DNA of 64,000 bases from Devosia sp. MC521 (GTDB taxonomy: Bacteria; Pseudomonadota; Alphaproteobacteria; Rhizobiales; Devosiaceae), in the NCBI RefSeq assembly GCF_014127105.1, contig NZ_CP059902.1:3068001-3132000 (forward strand). The letters run 5' to 3'. The stretch's first letter is position 1. Each line of letters begins with the position of its first letter. Both the position numbers and the translations under genes were made by a program. The notes beneath the pieces are model-generated. The model was given only the letters and a program-made list of their open reading frames with translations. It was not told the origin of the DNA and ran no database searches. Below are positions 9,569 to 18,671 of this stretch, one piece after another.

Positions 9569-11164
9569 TTAGAAACCGCCCACCATCGCCCGCGCAGGGT
9601 GTTTCACGCTTTCAACCTTAAACACGTCGACAATGGCATCGAGGCCTTTGGCTCGCGCTTCAGTCTGCTCCAAAGCGACATTGGTCTGCTCGACCAGCGC
9701 CGCATTGTGCTGGGTCATCTGATCAATCTGTTGCACCGCGCGGTTCACTTCACCCAGCGTGCCCAAAAGCTCCCGCGTCGCCACAGCAATTGCGGTCGTG
9801 TCCTGCGATGACTTGCGCACGCCATCGGCGATGGTGCCAAGCTGCTCTGCAGCAGAGCCGACGACGCCAGTCCCATGATCGACAATGCTCGCGCACTGCT
9901 CCACAAGGCCCCCCACTTTTTTGGATGCTTCCGCTGCCGATTGCGCCAATCGCCGAACTTCCTGAGCAACCACAGCAAAGCCATTGCCTGCGTCCCCCGC
10001 ACGCGCCGCCTCTACCGAAGCATTGAGCGCCAGCAAATTGGTCTGGAAGGCGATTGTGTCGATGAGATCAATAATGGAGCCGATCTGCCGGGACGCTGTG
10101 CCAATGTCCACCATGGCGTCGGTCGCTTGGCTCATCACAGCTTCTGCTTTGGCGACATCATTGAGCACGCCAATCGTCCTGCTCTCGGCCCGATCCGCCT
10201 GCTGCGCGCATTGGTCCAACCGCTCGAAGGCCCCGCCGATCGTTGTGGCAATCTCGTCAACGGCTGCACTTTGCTGGGTGGTTCGTGCCGACAGGTCGCT
10301 CGTGCCGCTCACCAGTTCAGCAGTGGTTGATTTCAGCTGGCTCGAATTTTCGCGTAGCTCATCGACAATACTGGTCAGGTTCACAGCCACATGGTCGATG
10401 TTGTCCCGCAACTGCGCGAAAGCACCCTCCGCTGCATAATTCGGCCTTTGGCTCAAATCGGCCCGCGCGAGCGCTTCCAAGGCCGCGCCATTTGAGGCCA
10501 ATTGGGTGCCAATCACCGCCATAAGCCCGTTCACGCGCTCAGCCAGGCGGTTCAGATCATCATTGGCGTAGTTCGCCTCGATCCGTTTATCGAACACCCC
10601 ATTGGTAGCGCTCGCCACCACATCGCCGAGTGCACCATTAAGCCGCGCCGTCTCGGCGCTGATCTGATCGAAATAGGTGCTGACGGAAATTTCCATGTCG
10701 AGGACAATGGCTTTCGCAAAAGCCCCAATGGCGCCCCTCGTGGCGCCCTTTTGTGCCAGCCTAGTGCCACGCTTATGCCAAAAGTTTGGCTCGTCTTCTT
10801 CGAGCAATCCAATCAGCAAATGCTCCAGAATGAGGGCGTATCCGCCCATGTACCACCTTGGCTCCAAACCAATCTTGGCATGGATATCCCCGATGACCTT
10901 ACCTCTGGCAAAATAAGCTTCGTCAAACTGCCCGCGCGCCAGGCTTTGCCAATGCGTAGTTTGGCGCGCCTGTGCGCGCTCTACACTCGCTTTGGAGGAG
11001 AAAAGTTTAGCCACCTCGGGTTCATTATCGAGCCTTGCGTAGAACACAGCGAGCGCACTGGCGATCAATGCCTCCACCTTGTCCGAGATCGGCGCCATTG
11101 TGCGGGCCTCATCGCGGGCTAAACCAATAAATTGCAGACGAGCGTCCTGCGCGCTTATTTCCAT
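9569..11164 (-). CDS. globin-coupled methyl-accepting chemotaxis protein (HemAT-like)
   Basis: A 531-residue soluble receptor. Residues 1 to about 165 form a globin-coupled-sensor domain; [20 protein letters not shown] carries the likely proximal heme histidine. A linker with HAMP-like sequence leads to the MCP signalling domain, whose hairpin tip [20 protein letters not shown] binds CheA/CheW. No transmembrane segment is visible, so it is cytoplasmic. HemAT-type proteins sense oxygen and steer aerotaxis. The start was set at ATG 11164 because GGGGAGG stands 6 bases upstream; the longer frame to 11215 has no such site. No che genes are in the window. Confidence 0.93.
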   Translation of the reverse strand: MEISAQDARLQFIGLARDEARTMAPISDKVEALIASALAVFYARLDNEPEVAKLFSSKASVERAQARQTTHWQSLARGQFDEAYFARGKVIGDIHAKIGLEPRWYMGGYALILEHLLIGLLEEDEPNFWHKRGTRLAQKGATRGAIGAFAKAIVLDMEISVSTYFDQISAETARLNGALGDVVASATNGVFDKRIEANYANDDLNRLAERVNGLMAVIGTQLASNGAALEALARADLSQRPNYAAEGAFAQLRDNIDHVAVNLTSIVDELRENSSQLKSTTAELVSGTSDLSARTTQQSAAVDEIATTIGGAFERLDQCAQQADRAESRTIGVLNDVAKAEAVMSQATDAMVDIGTASRQIGSIIDLIDTIAFQTNLLALNASVEAARAGDAGNGFAVVAQEVRRLAQSAAEASKKVGGLVEQCASIVDHGTGVVGSAAEQLGTIADGVRKSSQDTTAIAVATRELLGTLGEVNRAVQQIDQMTQHNAALVEQTNVALEQTEARAKGLDAIVDVFKVESVKHPARAMVGGF

Positions 11165-11434
11165 ATAGTACCTCCCCGACGACAACATGCGTGTGGCCCC
11201 TCCCACACAGCGCAAGACAAAGATCTTTATATTTCAATGAATTAAGCTATGCGCACGTATTCGCCACAAACCAAGTCGTGCCAGTACGCTATACGATCAA
11301 AGTAAACAGCGGATTATGCGAAACTACTGTCATTACCCATTATTCTGACAGATCATCACCTTTGAAATGAAAGTTTGGCGGATTGTTCATGACCTAGGGC
11401 AGACACTCGGGACATTGTCCCGGCGAGGAACGTG

Positions 11435-11662
11435 ATGACCATTTCCGCCCTCTCAACTGCCACCCGCGGCATGGCGCGTGCGACCAGCCAACTTCAGCAC
11501 AGTGCCAATCAGATTGCGCGCAGTGGCATTCCCGACGCCGAGGTCGACATCGGCAATGAACTCATTAGCGCCATGACCGCAGAAATCGACTTCAAGGCCA
11601 ATGTCAAAGTCGCTAACGCCGCGCAAAACATGACAAAATCGCTGATCGACATCTTGGCCTAG
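11435..11662 (+). CDS. mini flagellar rod/hook-like protein (75 residues)
   Basis: The N-terminus (ISALSTATRGMARATSQLQH, then SANQIARSG) resembles the conserved N-terminal helix of flagellar rod/hook proteins, and the C-terminus (LISAMTAEIDFKANVKVANA, then AQNMTKSLIDIL) resembles their conserved C-terminal helix, as in FlgC. The whole central part of a normal axial protein is missing, leaving two helices joined directly. The start is ATG at 11435 behind GAGGAA; a GTG lies one codon upstream. It is divergent from a chemoreceptor and closed by a strong terminator, so it appears to be a single-gene unit. It may be a small structural or assembly factor of the flagellum. Confidence 0.75.
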   Translation: MTISALSTATRGMARATSQLQHSANQIARSGIPDAEVDIGNELISAMTAEIDFKANVKVANAAQNMTKSLIDILA

Positions 11663-11671
11663 GCGCATAAA

Positions 11672-11699
11672 AAAACTCCCGCACCAGGGCGGGAGTTTT
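11672..11699. terminator. bidirectional intrinsic terminator
   Basis: AAAACTCCCGC and GCGGGAGTTTT pair perfectly over 11 bp around a 6-base loop, with A- and T-runs on both sides. It lies between the convergent mini flagellar gene (stop at 11662) and gapR (stop at 11720) and can serve both strands. Confidence 0.9.
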
Positions 11700-11719
11700 G
11701 TTTAACGGCAGGACAACTC

Positions 11720-11983
11720 TTAGTCGTCGGATGGAGCGTCCACCATGCCCAGCGCGCTCATATAGAGCTCGAGAATCGCTTCCTGCTCCATGCGCTCATT
11801 GTGATCCTGCTTACGGATCGTCACGATCTTGCGCAGGATTTTGGTGTCAAAGCCATTGCCCTTGGCTTCGGCATAAATTTCCTTGATATCAGCGGCAATT
11901 GCCGCCTTTTCTTCTTCCATACGCTCGATGCGTTCGATGAACGCACGCAGCTGGTCCTGTGCGACGCTGTCTTCGACGGCCAT
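11720..11983 (-). CDS. gapR: GapR family nucleoid-associated protein (DUF2312)
   Basis: An 87-residue protein, mostly two charged helices ([20 protein letters not shown], then [20 protein letters not shown]), matching the DUF2312/UPF0335 family in length and sequence. In Caulobacter, GapR forms tetramer clamps on overtwisted AT-rich DNA ahead of moving forks and polymerases and helps topoisomerases. [13 protein letters not shown] is the lysine/arginine-rich strip expected to touch DNA. It stands alone, convergent with the mini flagellar gene through a shared terminator. Confidence 0.88.
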   Translation of the reverse strand: MAVEDSVAQDQLRAFIERIERMEEEKAAIAADIKEIYAEAKGNGFDTKILRKIVTIRKQDHNERMEQEAILELYMSALGMVDAPSDD

Positions 11984-12222
11984 GATAACCTCTTGTAGAT
12001 CGCTGCCGAAACTGGCGGCTTGGCGCCTGTTTTGACTCGGAGAAATGAATAAATAGTCTTGTTCCCCATCAACCCCAAGGGCGGTTTGGGTTCAACCCCT
12101 TTGTGCGCGGATTCACACAGCGCGCCACCGCTTGTGATAACAACTCCATGTTTCCGTCATATCCAAGCGTTATCAGTTGACCTCACCTTCCGCTTAGGGT
12201 CAAAACGGTAGTACATTTTTCA

Positions 12223-12768
12223 ATGAATTCGGGATCGCACGTGCGCCGCATCCGCCTCGGATCTGCAATTTTGCTTGCGAGTTTTGGTGGCTTTTTTGCC
12301 CTGGCTGTGCCCGCCAAGGCAGACCTCCGCATTTGTAACGAAACTGGAAACCTCATATCAGTCTCGCTCGGCTATCGTGCAGAGCGTGGCTGGATGAGTG
12401 AAGGTTGGTGGCAGGCCCCTCCTGGCGACTGCCGTGTTCTCTACCAAGGCAACCTACAACAACGCTTTTTCTATCTCTACGCTGTTGATGATGTCGGCGG
12501 CGGATCTTGGGATGGCGAAGTCTTCATGTGTACCAGAGACGAGACCTTCACGATATTCGGGGTTGAGGATTGCCTCGCCCGCGGGTATGAGCGCACCGGG
12601 TTCTTTGAAATTGACACGCAGAACCGTACCGACTGGACGCTACAATTGACCGAAAGCGATGGTCTACCAAGCGTTGTCGGCCCGGACTTGGGCGAAGATC
12701 TTGAAGAGCCAGCTTTTCTGGTAGACCCCGACGCACCTCTAACTTCAGAAGACACGGACACGCAATGA
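12223..12768 (+). CDS. DUF1036 exported protein
   Basis: A 181-residue protein with a signal peptide (about residues 10-34, ending AVPAKA) followed by ADLRICNETGNLISVSLGY, the start of the DUF1036 domain, with paired cysteines in CNETG, GDCRVLY, FMCTRDE and EDCLARG. An acidic tail closes it. The family is common upstream of pyruvate kinase in Rhizobiales; its function is not known to me. Its stop codon overlaps the pyk start (ATGA at 12765-12768), so the two are translationally coupled. About 240 bases of promoter region separate it from the divergent gapR. Confidence 0.85.
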   Translation: MNSGSHVRRIRLGSAILLASFGGFFALAVPAKADLRICNETGNLISVSLGYRAERGWMSEGWWQAPPGDCRVLYQGNLQQRFFYLYAVDDVGGGSWDGEVFMCTRDETFTIFGVEDCLARGYERTGFFEIDTQNRTDWTLQLTESDGLPSVVGPDLGEDLEEPAFLVDPDAPLTSEDTDTQ

Positions 12769-14204
12769 GACGGATCAGACGCGCGAAGATCCTCGCAACC
12801 CTCGGGCCAGCAAGTCACGAGGAGACTATGATCGAGGAGCTGGCCAAGGCCGGTGCCGACGTCTTCCGGATCAATATGAGCCATGCGAGCCACGAGGTTC
12901 TGCATCAGACCGTCAAGCGGATCCGCAATGTCGAAGCGCGTCTCAAGCACCCAATCGGCATTCTCGCCGATTTGCAGGGCCCCAAGCTGCGCGTCTGGAA
13001 GTTCGCACAGGGCTCTATCAATCTCGTCGCAGGCCAAAAGTTCACGCTCGATAGTCAAAATGACGATCAGGGCAACGAACAGCGCGTTTACCTGCCGCAT
13101 CCAGAAATCATCGAAAGCGTCTCGGTCGGCGACCGTCTCCTGCTAGACGATGGCAAGCTGCAGCTCAAGGCTACTAAAGTCGGAGGCGGCGCCATTGAGA
13201 CTGAAGTCGTCTATGGCGGCAAGCTCTCGGACAAGAAGGGCGTGTCCCTTCCGGACACCCTGCTCCCCACCGGCGCACTGACCGAAAAAGATCACGCTGA
13301 CCTTCTCGAAGCCCTGAAGGCTGAAGTCGATTGGATCGCGCTCTCCTTCGTTCAGCGCCCAGAAGATATTATCGACGTCCGCAAGATCGTTCAGGGTCGT
13401 GCTGGCGTTATGGCCAAGATCGAAAAGCCACAGGCCATCGAGCGCCTTGAGGACATCGTCAAGCTGTCTGACGCCATCATGGTTGCCCGTGGCGACCTCG
13501 GCGTTGAACTGCCGCTGGAAACCGTTCCGGGCCTGCAGAAGCGCATGATCCGCATGTGCCGTCGCTACGGCAAGCCAGTGGTCGTCGCTACCCAGATGCT
13601 GGAATCGATGATCACCGCACCGGTCCCGACCCGCGCAGAAGTTTCGGACGTCTCTATCGCAGTCTTCGAAGGCGCTGACGCTGTCATGCTTTCGGCAGAA
13701 TCCGCATCGGGCCAGTACCCGGTCGAAGCTGTGGCAACCATGAACAAGGTGGCCATCGCCGTTGAAAGCGATGCAAACTACCGTGGCATTATCCGCGCCG
13801 CACAGACCGAGCCAGAAGCCACTGCAGCCGATGCGATTTCCGCCGCAACCCGTCAGGTTGCTGAAACGCTCGATCTGGCCGCGATTCTCACCTACACCGC
13901 ATCCGGCTCGACCGCGATCCGCGCAGCCCGTGAGCGCCCCTCCAAGCCAATCATTGCACTGTCGCCAAACCTTCGCACCAATCGCCGCCTGTCGGTGGTC
14001 TGGGGCATCCATTGCGTTCAAACTGAAGACGCAGTGAACCTTGAAGACATGGTCGATCGCGCTTGCGTCATCGCTTACCAGGAAGGCTTTGCCCGCCCAG
14101 GCGACCGCATTGCCATCACCGCTGGTGTGCCACTGGGCACTCCTGGCGCCACCAATATGCTGCGCATCGCCTTCGTCCGTCAGGATGGCGCTGGCTCCAG
14201 CTAA
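12765..14204 (+). CDS. pyk: pyruvate kinase
   Basis: A 479-residue enzyme converting phosphoenolpyruvate and ADP to pyruvate and ATP, the last step of glycolysis. It shows the N-terminal RRAKILATLGPAS, the active-site segment GVMAKIEKPQAIERLEDIV with the catalytic lysine, MVARGDLGVELPLETVP for metal and substrate binding, and the VATQMLESM segment. The C-terminal allosteric domain is complete and length is normal. It is translated in overlap with the DUF1036 gene and closed by a strong terminator at 14230-14255. Confidence 0.97.
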   Translation: MRRIRRAKILATLGPASHEETMIEELAKAGADVFRINMSHASHEVLHQTVKRIRNVEARLKHPIGILADLQGPKLRVWKFAQGSINLVAGQKFTLDSQNDDQGNEQRVYLPHPEIIESVSVGDRLLLDDGKLQLKATKVGGGAIETEVVYGGKLSDKKGVSLPDTLLPTGALTEKDHADLLEALKAEVDWIALSFVQRPEDIIDVRKIVQGRAGVMAKIEKPQAIERLEDIVKLSDAIMVARGDLGVELPLETVPGLQKRMIRMCRRYGKPVVVATQMLESMITAPVPTRAEVSDVSIAVFEGADAVMLSAESASGQYPVEAVATMNKVAIAVESDANYRGIIRAAQTEPEATAADAISAATRQVAETLDLAAILTYTASGSTAIRAARERPSKPIIALSPNLRTNRRLSVVWGIHCVQTEDAVNLEDMVDRACVIAYQEGFARPGDRIAITAGVPLGTPGATNMLRIAFVRQDGAGSS

Positions 14205-14229
14205 ACGCTGCAAGCCTAGTATGAATATG

Positions 14230-14255
14230 AAAAGCCCGCCTTTCGGCGGGCTTTT
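14230..14255 (+). terminator. intrinsic terminator after pyk
   Basis: AAAAGCCCGCC and GGCGGGCTTTT form a perfect 11-bp stem around a TTTC loop, 25 bases after the pyk stop, with further T-rich sequence. It can also act on the convergent beta-barrel gene ending at 14282. Confidence 0.92.
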
Positions 14256-14281
14256 CTTTGGGCCTCAGGAAGGAGCCCGTA

Positions 14282-14974
14282 TTAGAAGTGGTAGTTGATC
14301 CCAAGCTTACCGACATGCGCCTTGGCGTGAATGTCATAGGGGTCGTTACCCAGCGCGCCGACCGGCGCGGTCTTCTTGCCGTAATCGACATAATTATATT
14401 CGGCCTTGAGCGAAATCGCCTCGGTCACCTTGACCTCGGCGCCAACGCCTGCCGTCCAGCCAACAAATCCGGCAGAATAAATACCATCGGTACCGGTGAG
14501 TGCTGGCGTTGTCTTACCCACGCCCTCAGCGACGGCAAGACCAGCTGTACCAAACAGCAACACCGAGTCTAGGGCGATACCGGCGCGAGCCCGCAGCGTC
14601 CCGGACCAGCGAATATCTGCCGAGCAATCGGAAGTCGTCAGGATTACGCATGCGGTTGTGCCGGTAGCACCGGACCAGCCCAGATCAGCTTCAGCACCAA
14701 AAACCAGCTGCTCATATTGATAGTTAGCACCAACAGTGACGCCGAGCCCTGCGCCGCGCATTGTAACGTCTGTCACCACACCGCTACTCGTATTTGTCGT
14801 ACTGGTTATGCCGCCCGTGTAGGAGCCGTACACACCAGCATAAAACCCTGTCCAGTCATGTGCCGGACCAGCATACGCAATCGCAGAATTGCCAAAATCT
14901 GGCAGATACAAATCGGCAGCAACAACCGGCGTTACTGAAAAAACTAAAACAATCGACCCTAAAAGCTTAAGCAT
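14282..14974 (-). CDS. outer membrane beta-barrel protein
   Basis: A 230-residue protein with a signal peptide (MLKLLGSIVLVFSVTPVVAA), then DWTGFYAGVYGSYTGG and a glycine-rich beta-barrel ending in aromatic NYHF. It belongs to the same small-barrel family as the gene at 950-1642 but is clearly divergent from it. Two cysteines in CVILTTSDCSAD are unusual for the family and may form a disulfide in an external loop. The start is ATG at 14974 behind GGAGGGG; the frame runs further upstream without a ribosome site. No substrate can be inferred. Confidence 0.86.
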   Translation of the reverse strand: MLKLLGSIVLVFSVTPVVAADLYLPDFGNSAIAYAGPAHDWTGFYAGVYGSYTGGITSTTNTSSGVVTDVTMRGAGLGVTVGANYQYEQLVFGAEADLGWSGATGTTACVILTTSDCSADIRWSGTLRARAGIALDSVLLFGTAGLAVAEGVGKTTPALTGTDGIYSAGFVGWTAGVGAEVKVTEAISLKAEYNYVDYGKKTAPVGALGNDPYDIHAKAHVGKLGINYHF

Positions 14975-15080
14975 AACCCCTCCGGAATTTCCGAAGAGCA
15001 TGAACATTTATAGTTAATATGCAGTTACGCGCAAATATTCACCCCAAACCCATGCGAGCGCAGTTTGAGAACGCTAAAAC

Positions 15081-15527
15081 TCACGCTCTAAAGGCGAAAA
15101 CATTGTTCACTTGATCGGTGGAATAGTAGTCCGCTTCAATCGCATCCTTAAGGCGCGTCAGATCGCGGGTAATACAGGCGATAGTGTCGTGAAAAGAATC
15201 AACCGACATGTCGGAGCGCTGAACGAAGGTGAACCGCACCTCCGTCTTTTCGCCATAGCGCATAGCGCGCATTGGCATAAACAACGGTATCTCTCCGGGC
15301 CGGAACACCGCATGGTCATAAATGCCGTTTCCGAGGCCGGGAACGGAGCGGATATGCCTCACCCCGCCGAAGGTCACTTCGGCCAGCCAGTCCCCACCCT
15401 CTTGCTTTCTATACGTCCCGGGAACCACGGCGGCCCATTTGCCGAAGTTCTTTGGGTCAGACATGAACGTATCAACCTGGCGATACGGCCTGTCCACAGT
15501 CACCGTAAGCGTGTGCGATAGCGGCAT
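15081..15527 (-). CDS. SRPBCC/polyketide-cyclase-like protein
   Basis: A 148-residue protein without signal peptide. The opening MPLSHTLTVTVDRPYRQVDT, then FMSDPKNFGKWAA, is typical of START/SRPBCC helix-grip proteins that hold hydrophobic ligands, and the C-terminal helix (CITRDLTRLKDAIEADYYS) suits that fold. No catalytic role can be assigned. The ATG at 15527 was chosen; a TTG at 15539 is also in frame, and GGGGGA lies between them. It runs parallel to rpmJ but is cut off from it by the terminator at 15561-15590. Confidence 0.65.
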   Translation of the reverse strand: MPLSHTLTVTVDRPYRQVDTFMSDPKNFGKWAAVVPGTYRKQEGGDWLAEVTFGGVRHIRSVPGLGNGIYDHAVFRPGEIPLFMPMRAMRYGEKTEVRFTFVQRSDMSVDSFHDTIACITRDLTRLKDAIEADYYSTDQVNNVFAFRA

Positions 15528-15560
15528 CAGGTCCCCCAACCTTCACCAGCCCAATAAAAA

Positions 15561-15590
15561 ACAAGGCCCGCATGTTTATGCGGGCCTTGT
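15561..15590 (-). terminator. strong intrinsic terminator of the L36 gene
   Basis: ACAAGGCCCGCAT and ATGCGGGCCTTGT pair perfectly over 13 bp with a 4-base loop. On the minus strand it is followed by TTTTTTATTGG, a good U-tract. It starts 25 bases downstream of the rpmJ stop. Confidence 0.93.
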
Positions 15591-15615
15591 CAAGCAATTC
15601 TTGCTGGGAAGCGTA

Positions 15616-15741
15616 TTAGCCCTGACGGGCCTTGAAGCGCTTGTCCACCTTGTTAATGATGTAAACCCGGCCGCGACGGCGGACGAGTTTATTCGCGCGA
15701 TGGCGCGTCATCAACGCCTTGAGCGAGTTGCGGATCTTCAT
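15616..15741 (-). CDS. rpmJ: 50S ribosomal protein L36, zinc-free form (41 residues)
   Basis: The 41-residue product starts [20 protein letters not shown] and ends [10 protein letters not shown], the pattern of L36 in Alphaproteobacteria. The zinc ribbon cysteines of the longer-known C+ form are absent, so this is the C- type (YkgO-like). L36 sits on the large subunit near the L7/L12 stalk base and completes assembly. The gene stands alone with a strong terminator. As no other L36 gene is visible in the window, it may or may not be the only copy in the genome. Confidence 0.95.
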   Translation of the reverse strand: MKIRNSLKALMTRHRANKLVRRRGRVYIINKVDKRFKARQG

Positions 15742-15982
15742 CTTGGTATCCTCGGTCAAACAAAAGAGGCGCCTAGGCGCCCGGAAACTTGCCCCTTCAT
15801 AGGGAATACGTCGGAGCCTGTCAACGCGGCAGACGCGCAGAAATCCTAAACTCTAGACTCTTGTCTATTCTGGCCCTGTCCTGTGGAAATCCCGAGCAAT
15901 TACAGGCCATGAGGCGTGGATTTCGCGCCATTTCGGGCAATCGGGACCCTGTGCGCGGCGTCAACAAGACATCAATTACAAA
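15742..15982. other. intergenic region upstream of rpmJ, no gene seen
   Basis: About 240 bases between the rpmJ start and the terminator of the peptide-importer operon. No open frame with a ribosome site and no RNA-like structure stood out. It should hold the rpmJ promoter, read on the minus strand. Confidence 0.5.
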
Positions 15983-16017
15983 GGAGCGGGGGCGAGTCTG
16001 AGACTCACCCCCGCTCC
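15983..16017 (-). terminator. terminator of the peptide ABC importer operon
   Basis: GGAGCGGGGG and CCCCCGCTCC form the outer 10-bp stem; GAGTC and GACTC continue it around a tiny TGA loop, with one mismatch between. On the minus strand it is followed by TTTGTAATT. It begins 20 bases after the stop of the last operon gene. Confidence 0.85.
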
Positions 16018-16037
16018 ATTTAAGCCTGCCGGACGCT

Positions 16038-16904
16038 TTACGCTGCCGACTGCGCAGCCTTGCGGAGGCGACGCCGTTCTTCACGCCGCTCCATCTCAAC
16101 AACCGGATCTGGAACCGGCACGGCCGCGATCAGCTTCTTGGTGTAGGCATGCTGTGGATCTTCCACCACCTGCGCCACGTCGCCAATTTCCACCACTTCC
16201 CCGAGATAGAGCACCATCACGCGCTGCGCGATGTGCCGAACCACGGCGATGTCGTGGGAGATGAAGAGCATGGAGATGCCAAGCTCTTTCTGGAGGTCCA
16301 TGAGAAGGTTGATCACCTGCGCCCGGATCGACACGTCGAGCGCTGATACGGCCTCGTCACACACCACCAGCTTGGGGTTGGTGATCAAGGCGCGCGCAAT
16401 ACCGATACGCTGACATTGGCCGCCCGAGAACTCGTGCGGGTATTTGTTGATCATCGAGCCCTGCAGCCCAACCTTCTCCATCATATGGATCACGCGTGCT
16501 GTGCGTTCGGCCTTGGTCACACGCGGCTCATGGGTCTGCAACGGCTCGGCGATGATCGCCCCTGCCGTCATACGCGGGTTCAGCGACGCCAGTGGGTCCT
16601 GAAACACCATCTGAATGTCCTTGCGCAGAGCCAGAAGCTCGTTGCTGGTCATGGTCTGGATGTCTTTACCCAAATAGTGCGATGTGCCCCCGGTTGCCTG
16701 CACCAGCCGCGACACGGCTCGCGCGAGCGTCGACTTTCCAGAACCCGACTCGCCGACAATACCCAGTGTCTCGCCCGCATAGAGGTCGAACGAGACATTC
16801 TTGACCGCATGCAGGACGCGTTTCTTGCCGAAGAGCGTGCTTGGCGGAAGACTAAAGTCCACGCTGATATCGCGGACTTTCAGAATTGGTTCGCGGTCAC
16901 TCAT
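16038..16904 (-). CDS. peptide ABC transporter ATP-binding protein (OppF-like)
   Basis: A 288-residue ATPase, last gene of the importer operon. Walker A is GIVGESGSGKSTLARAV, the signature is FSGGQCQRIGIARAL, and Walker B is LVVCDEAVSALDVS. The C-terminal extension HAYTKKLIAAVPVPDP is the oligopeptide/dipeptide ATPase tail typical of OppD/OppF/DppF. It would pair with the preceding ATPase to drive transport. Its start overlaps the stop of the upstream ATPase gene by 4 bases (ATGA), implying coupled translation and equal amounts of both subunits. Confidence 0.93.
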   Translation of the reverse strand: MSDREPILKVRDISVDFSLPPSTLFGKKRVLHAVKNVSFDLYAGETLGIVGESGSGKSTLARAVSRLVQATGGTSHYLGKDIQTMTSNELLALRKDIQMVFQDPLASLNPRMTAGAIIAEPLQTHEPRVTKAERTARVIHMMEKVGLQGSMINKYPHEFSGGQCQRIGIARALITNPKLVVCDEAVSALDVSIRAQVINLLMDLQKELGISMLFISHDIAVVRHIAQRVMVLYLGEVVEIGDVAQVVEDPQHAYTKKLIAAVPVPDPVVEMERREERRRLRKAAQSAA

Positions 16905-17743
16905 GCTTGGCGCGCCCCTGTCATGAAGTCATAGGAGACGGTGGAAAGACGTTCGACTCGCTTGTCCAAGCGCGGCAATGCCGCCAACAGCCCCTTGGTA
17001 TAGGGATGCTCGGGACTGGCGAAAATATCGGCGGTCTTGCGATATTCCATCACCTTACCCCCAAACATCACCAGCGTGTCCTCACACGTGCCCGCGACAA
17101 TCCCAAGATCGTGGGTAATCAGGATGATCGACGTCCCGAAATCCTCTTGTAGATCCACGAGAAGATCGATGATTTCAGCCTGAACTGTCACGTCGAGGGC
17201 TGTTGTGGGCTCGTCTGCGATGAGCAATTCCGGGCTACACAGCAACGACATTGCGATCATCACGCGCTGACGCATGCCGCCCGAGAACTCATGCGGATAC
17301 AGGTGAATGCGATTCTTCGCATCGGTAATCCGCACCGCCTCAAGCAGGCGCACGCTTTCCGCAAGCGCTGCATTATAGCTCATGCCCTTGTGGAGCTGGA
17401 GAACCTCAGTCATCTGCCGCGAGATGCGCAGATAAGGGTTCAGCGACGTCATCGGGTCTTGGAAGATGATACCAATACGCTTGGCGCGATATTCGTTGAG
17501 CTGCTTGCGGGGGAGATTGAGAATCTCCTTGCCATCAAACTTCACCGAACCAGACGCATCACCATTTTTGGGCAATAGGCCCATAATGGCGAAAGCGCCC
17601 TGCGTTTTGCCAGATCCCGACTCGCCAACGATGGCCAGTGTTTTGCCCTTCTCGAGCGTATAGGACAGGTCCCGCACGCCCTCGATGATGCCATCGGGGG
17701 TCTCGAACTCGACCTTGAGGTTTTTGACTTCTAGTAGTGCCAT
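16901..17743 (-). CDS. peptide ABC transporter ATP-binding protein (OppD-like)
   Basis: A 280-residue ATPase with Walker A AIVGESGSGKTQGAF, signature EFSGGMRQRVMIAMSLL and Walker B LLIADEPTTALDVT; EHPYTKGLLAALPRLDK is the family tail. The residue after the Walker A GKT is glutamine, slightly unusual. It follows the permease gene by 10 bases and overlaps the next ATPase gene, so all three are one transcript. It supplies half of the energy-coupling heterodimer on the cytoplasmic face of the two permeases. Confidence 0.93.
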   Translation of the reverse strand: MALLEVKNLKVEFETPDGIIEGVRDLSYTLEKGKTLAIVGESGSGKTQGAFAIMGLLPKNGDASGSVKFDGKEILNLPRKQLNEYRAKRIGIIFQDPMTSLNPYLRISRQMTEVLQLHKGMSYNAALAESVRLLEAVRITDAKNRIHLYPHEFSGGMRQRVMIAMSLLCSPELLIADEPTTALDVTVQAEIIDLLVDLQEDFGTSIILITHDLGIVAGTCEDTLVMFGGKVMEYRKTADIFASPEHPYTKGLLAALPRLDKRVERLSTVSYDFMTGARQA

Positions 17744-17753
17744 GGTCAGCCTC

Positions 17754-18671
17754 CTATCGGTCCTTGGGGTCGAGCGCGTCGCGCAGACCGTCGCCGATAT
17801 AGGTGAGACAGAACAGCAGCGTGATCAGCACAGCGGCTGGCGCAAGCATCAACCACGGCATCACTTCGGCAACTGGCGCACCAGCCGAGATCAGCGTACC
17901 GAGTGAGGTTTGCGGTTCCTGCACACCCAGACCGAGATAGGAGAGGAAGCTCTCCGCGATGATGATTTCTGGAATGGTCAGCGTCGCATAGATCACAACC
18001 GGACCGGTCAGGTTCGGTACGATGTGACGCATGATGATGGTGAAAGGCTTGACCCCACCAGCGCGCGCGGCCTCGACAAACTCTTTCTCCTTAATGGAGA
18101 GCGTTTGCCCACGCACAATACGCGCCATGGTCAGCCATTCGATTGCACCAATACCAATAAACAGCAGCACCGGGTTACGACCGAACATCACCACCAAAAT
18201 GATCACGAAGAGGATGTAAGGCAGCGCATACATAATATCGACAAAGCGCATCATGATGGCGTCAACGCGGCCACCATAATAGCCGGCGACGGCTCCGTAG
18301 ACGACACCGATGGTTACCGAAACCAGCGTCGCAACAAAGGCCACGACCAAGCTCATCTGCGTGCCTTGAAGCACACGAGCGAGCATGTCGCGCCCGTTCT
18401 GGTCTGTGCCGAGATAGTGGCCAGCGTCAAAATCAGGCGGCTTGCGAATATTGCTCCAGTCGACCTGAGAATAGCTCCATGGCACGAGATACGGCCCGAT
18501 GAAGGCGACGAGGATAATTGTTACGAGAATGAAGATGGAGATCACCGCCATCTTATTCTTTTTCAAGCGATTGAACGCGTCCTGCCCCAGCGAGCGACCC
18601 TTTGGCGCTTCGGTGGCCAGCTTTTCAGCATAGGCGGTGAGAACGTGGTCTTTACCGGTAAAACCAGCCAT
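17754..18671 (-). CDS. peptide ABC transporter permease (OppC/DppC-like)
   Basis: A 305-residue inner-membrane protein. It has the OppC-type N-terminal cytoplasmic stretch (about 40 residues, LGQDAFNRLKKNKMAVISIF), six predicted membrane spans, and the EAA-type contact loop EFVEAARAGGVKPFTIIMRH that docks the ATPases. LGTDQNGRDMLARVLQGTQ is a strong marker of this subfamily. Its start codon overlaps the stop of the upstream permease by one base, so the two membrane subunits are translationally coupled. Confidence 0.94.
   Translation of the reverse strand: MAGFTGKDHVLTAYAEKLATEAPKGRSLGQDAFNRLKKNKMAVISIFILVTIILVAFIGPYLVPWSYSQVDWSNIRKPPDFDAGHYLGTDQNGRDMLARVLQGTQMSLVVAFVATLVSVTIGVVYGAVAGYYGGRVDAIMMRFVDIMYALPYILFVIILVVMFGRNPVLLFIGIGAIEWLTMARIVRGQTLSIKEKEFVEAARAGGVKPFTIIMRHIVPNLTGPVVIYATLTIPEIIIAESFLSYLGLGVQEPQTSLGTLISAGAPVAEVMPWLMLAPAAVLITLLFCLTYIGDGLRDALDPKDR

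Noticed and set aside
13143..14213. A 356-codon minus-strand frame opposite pyk
   Set aside because: Pyruvate kinase is certain on the other strand; the frame arises from codon bias.
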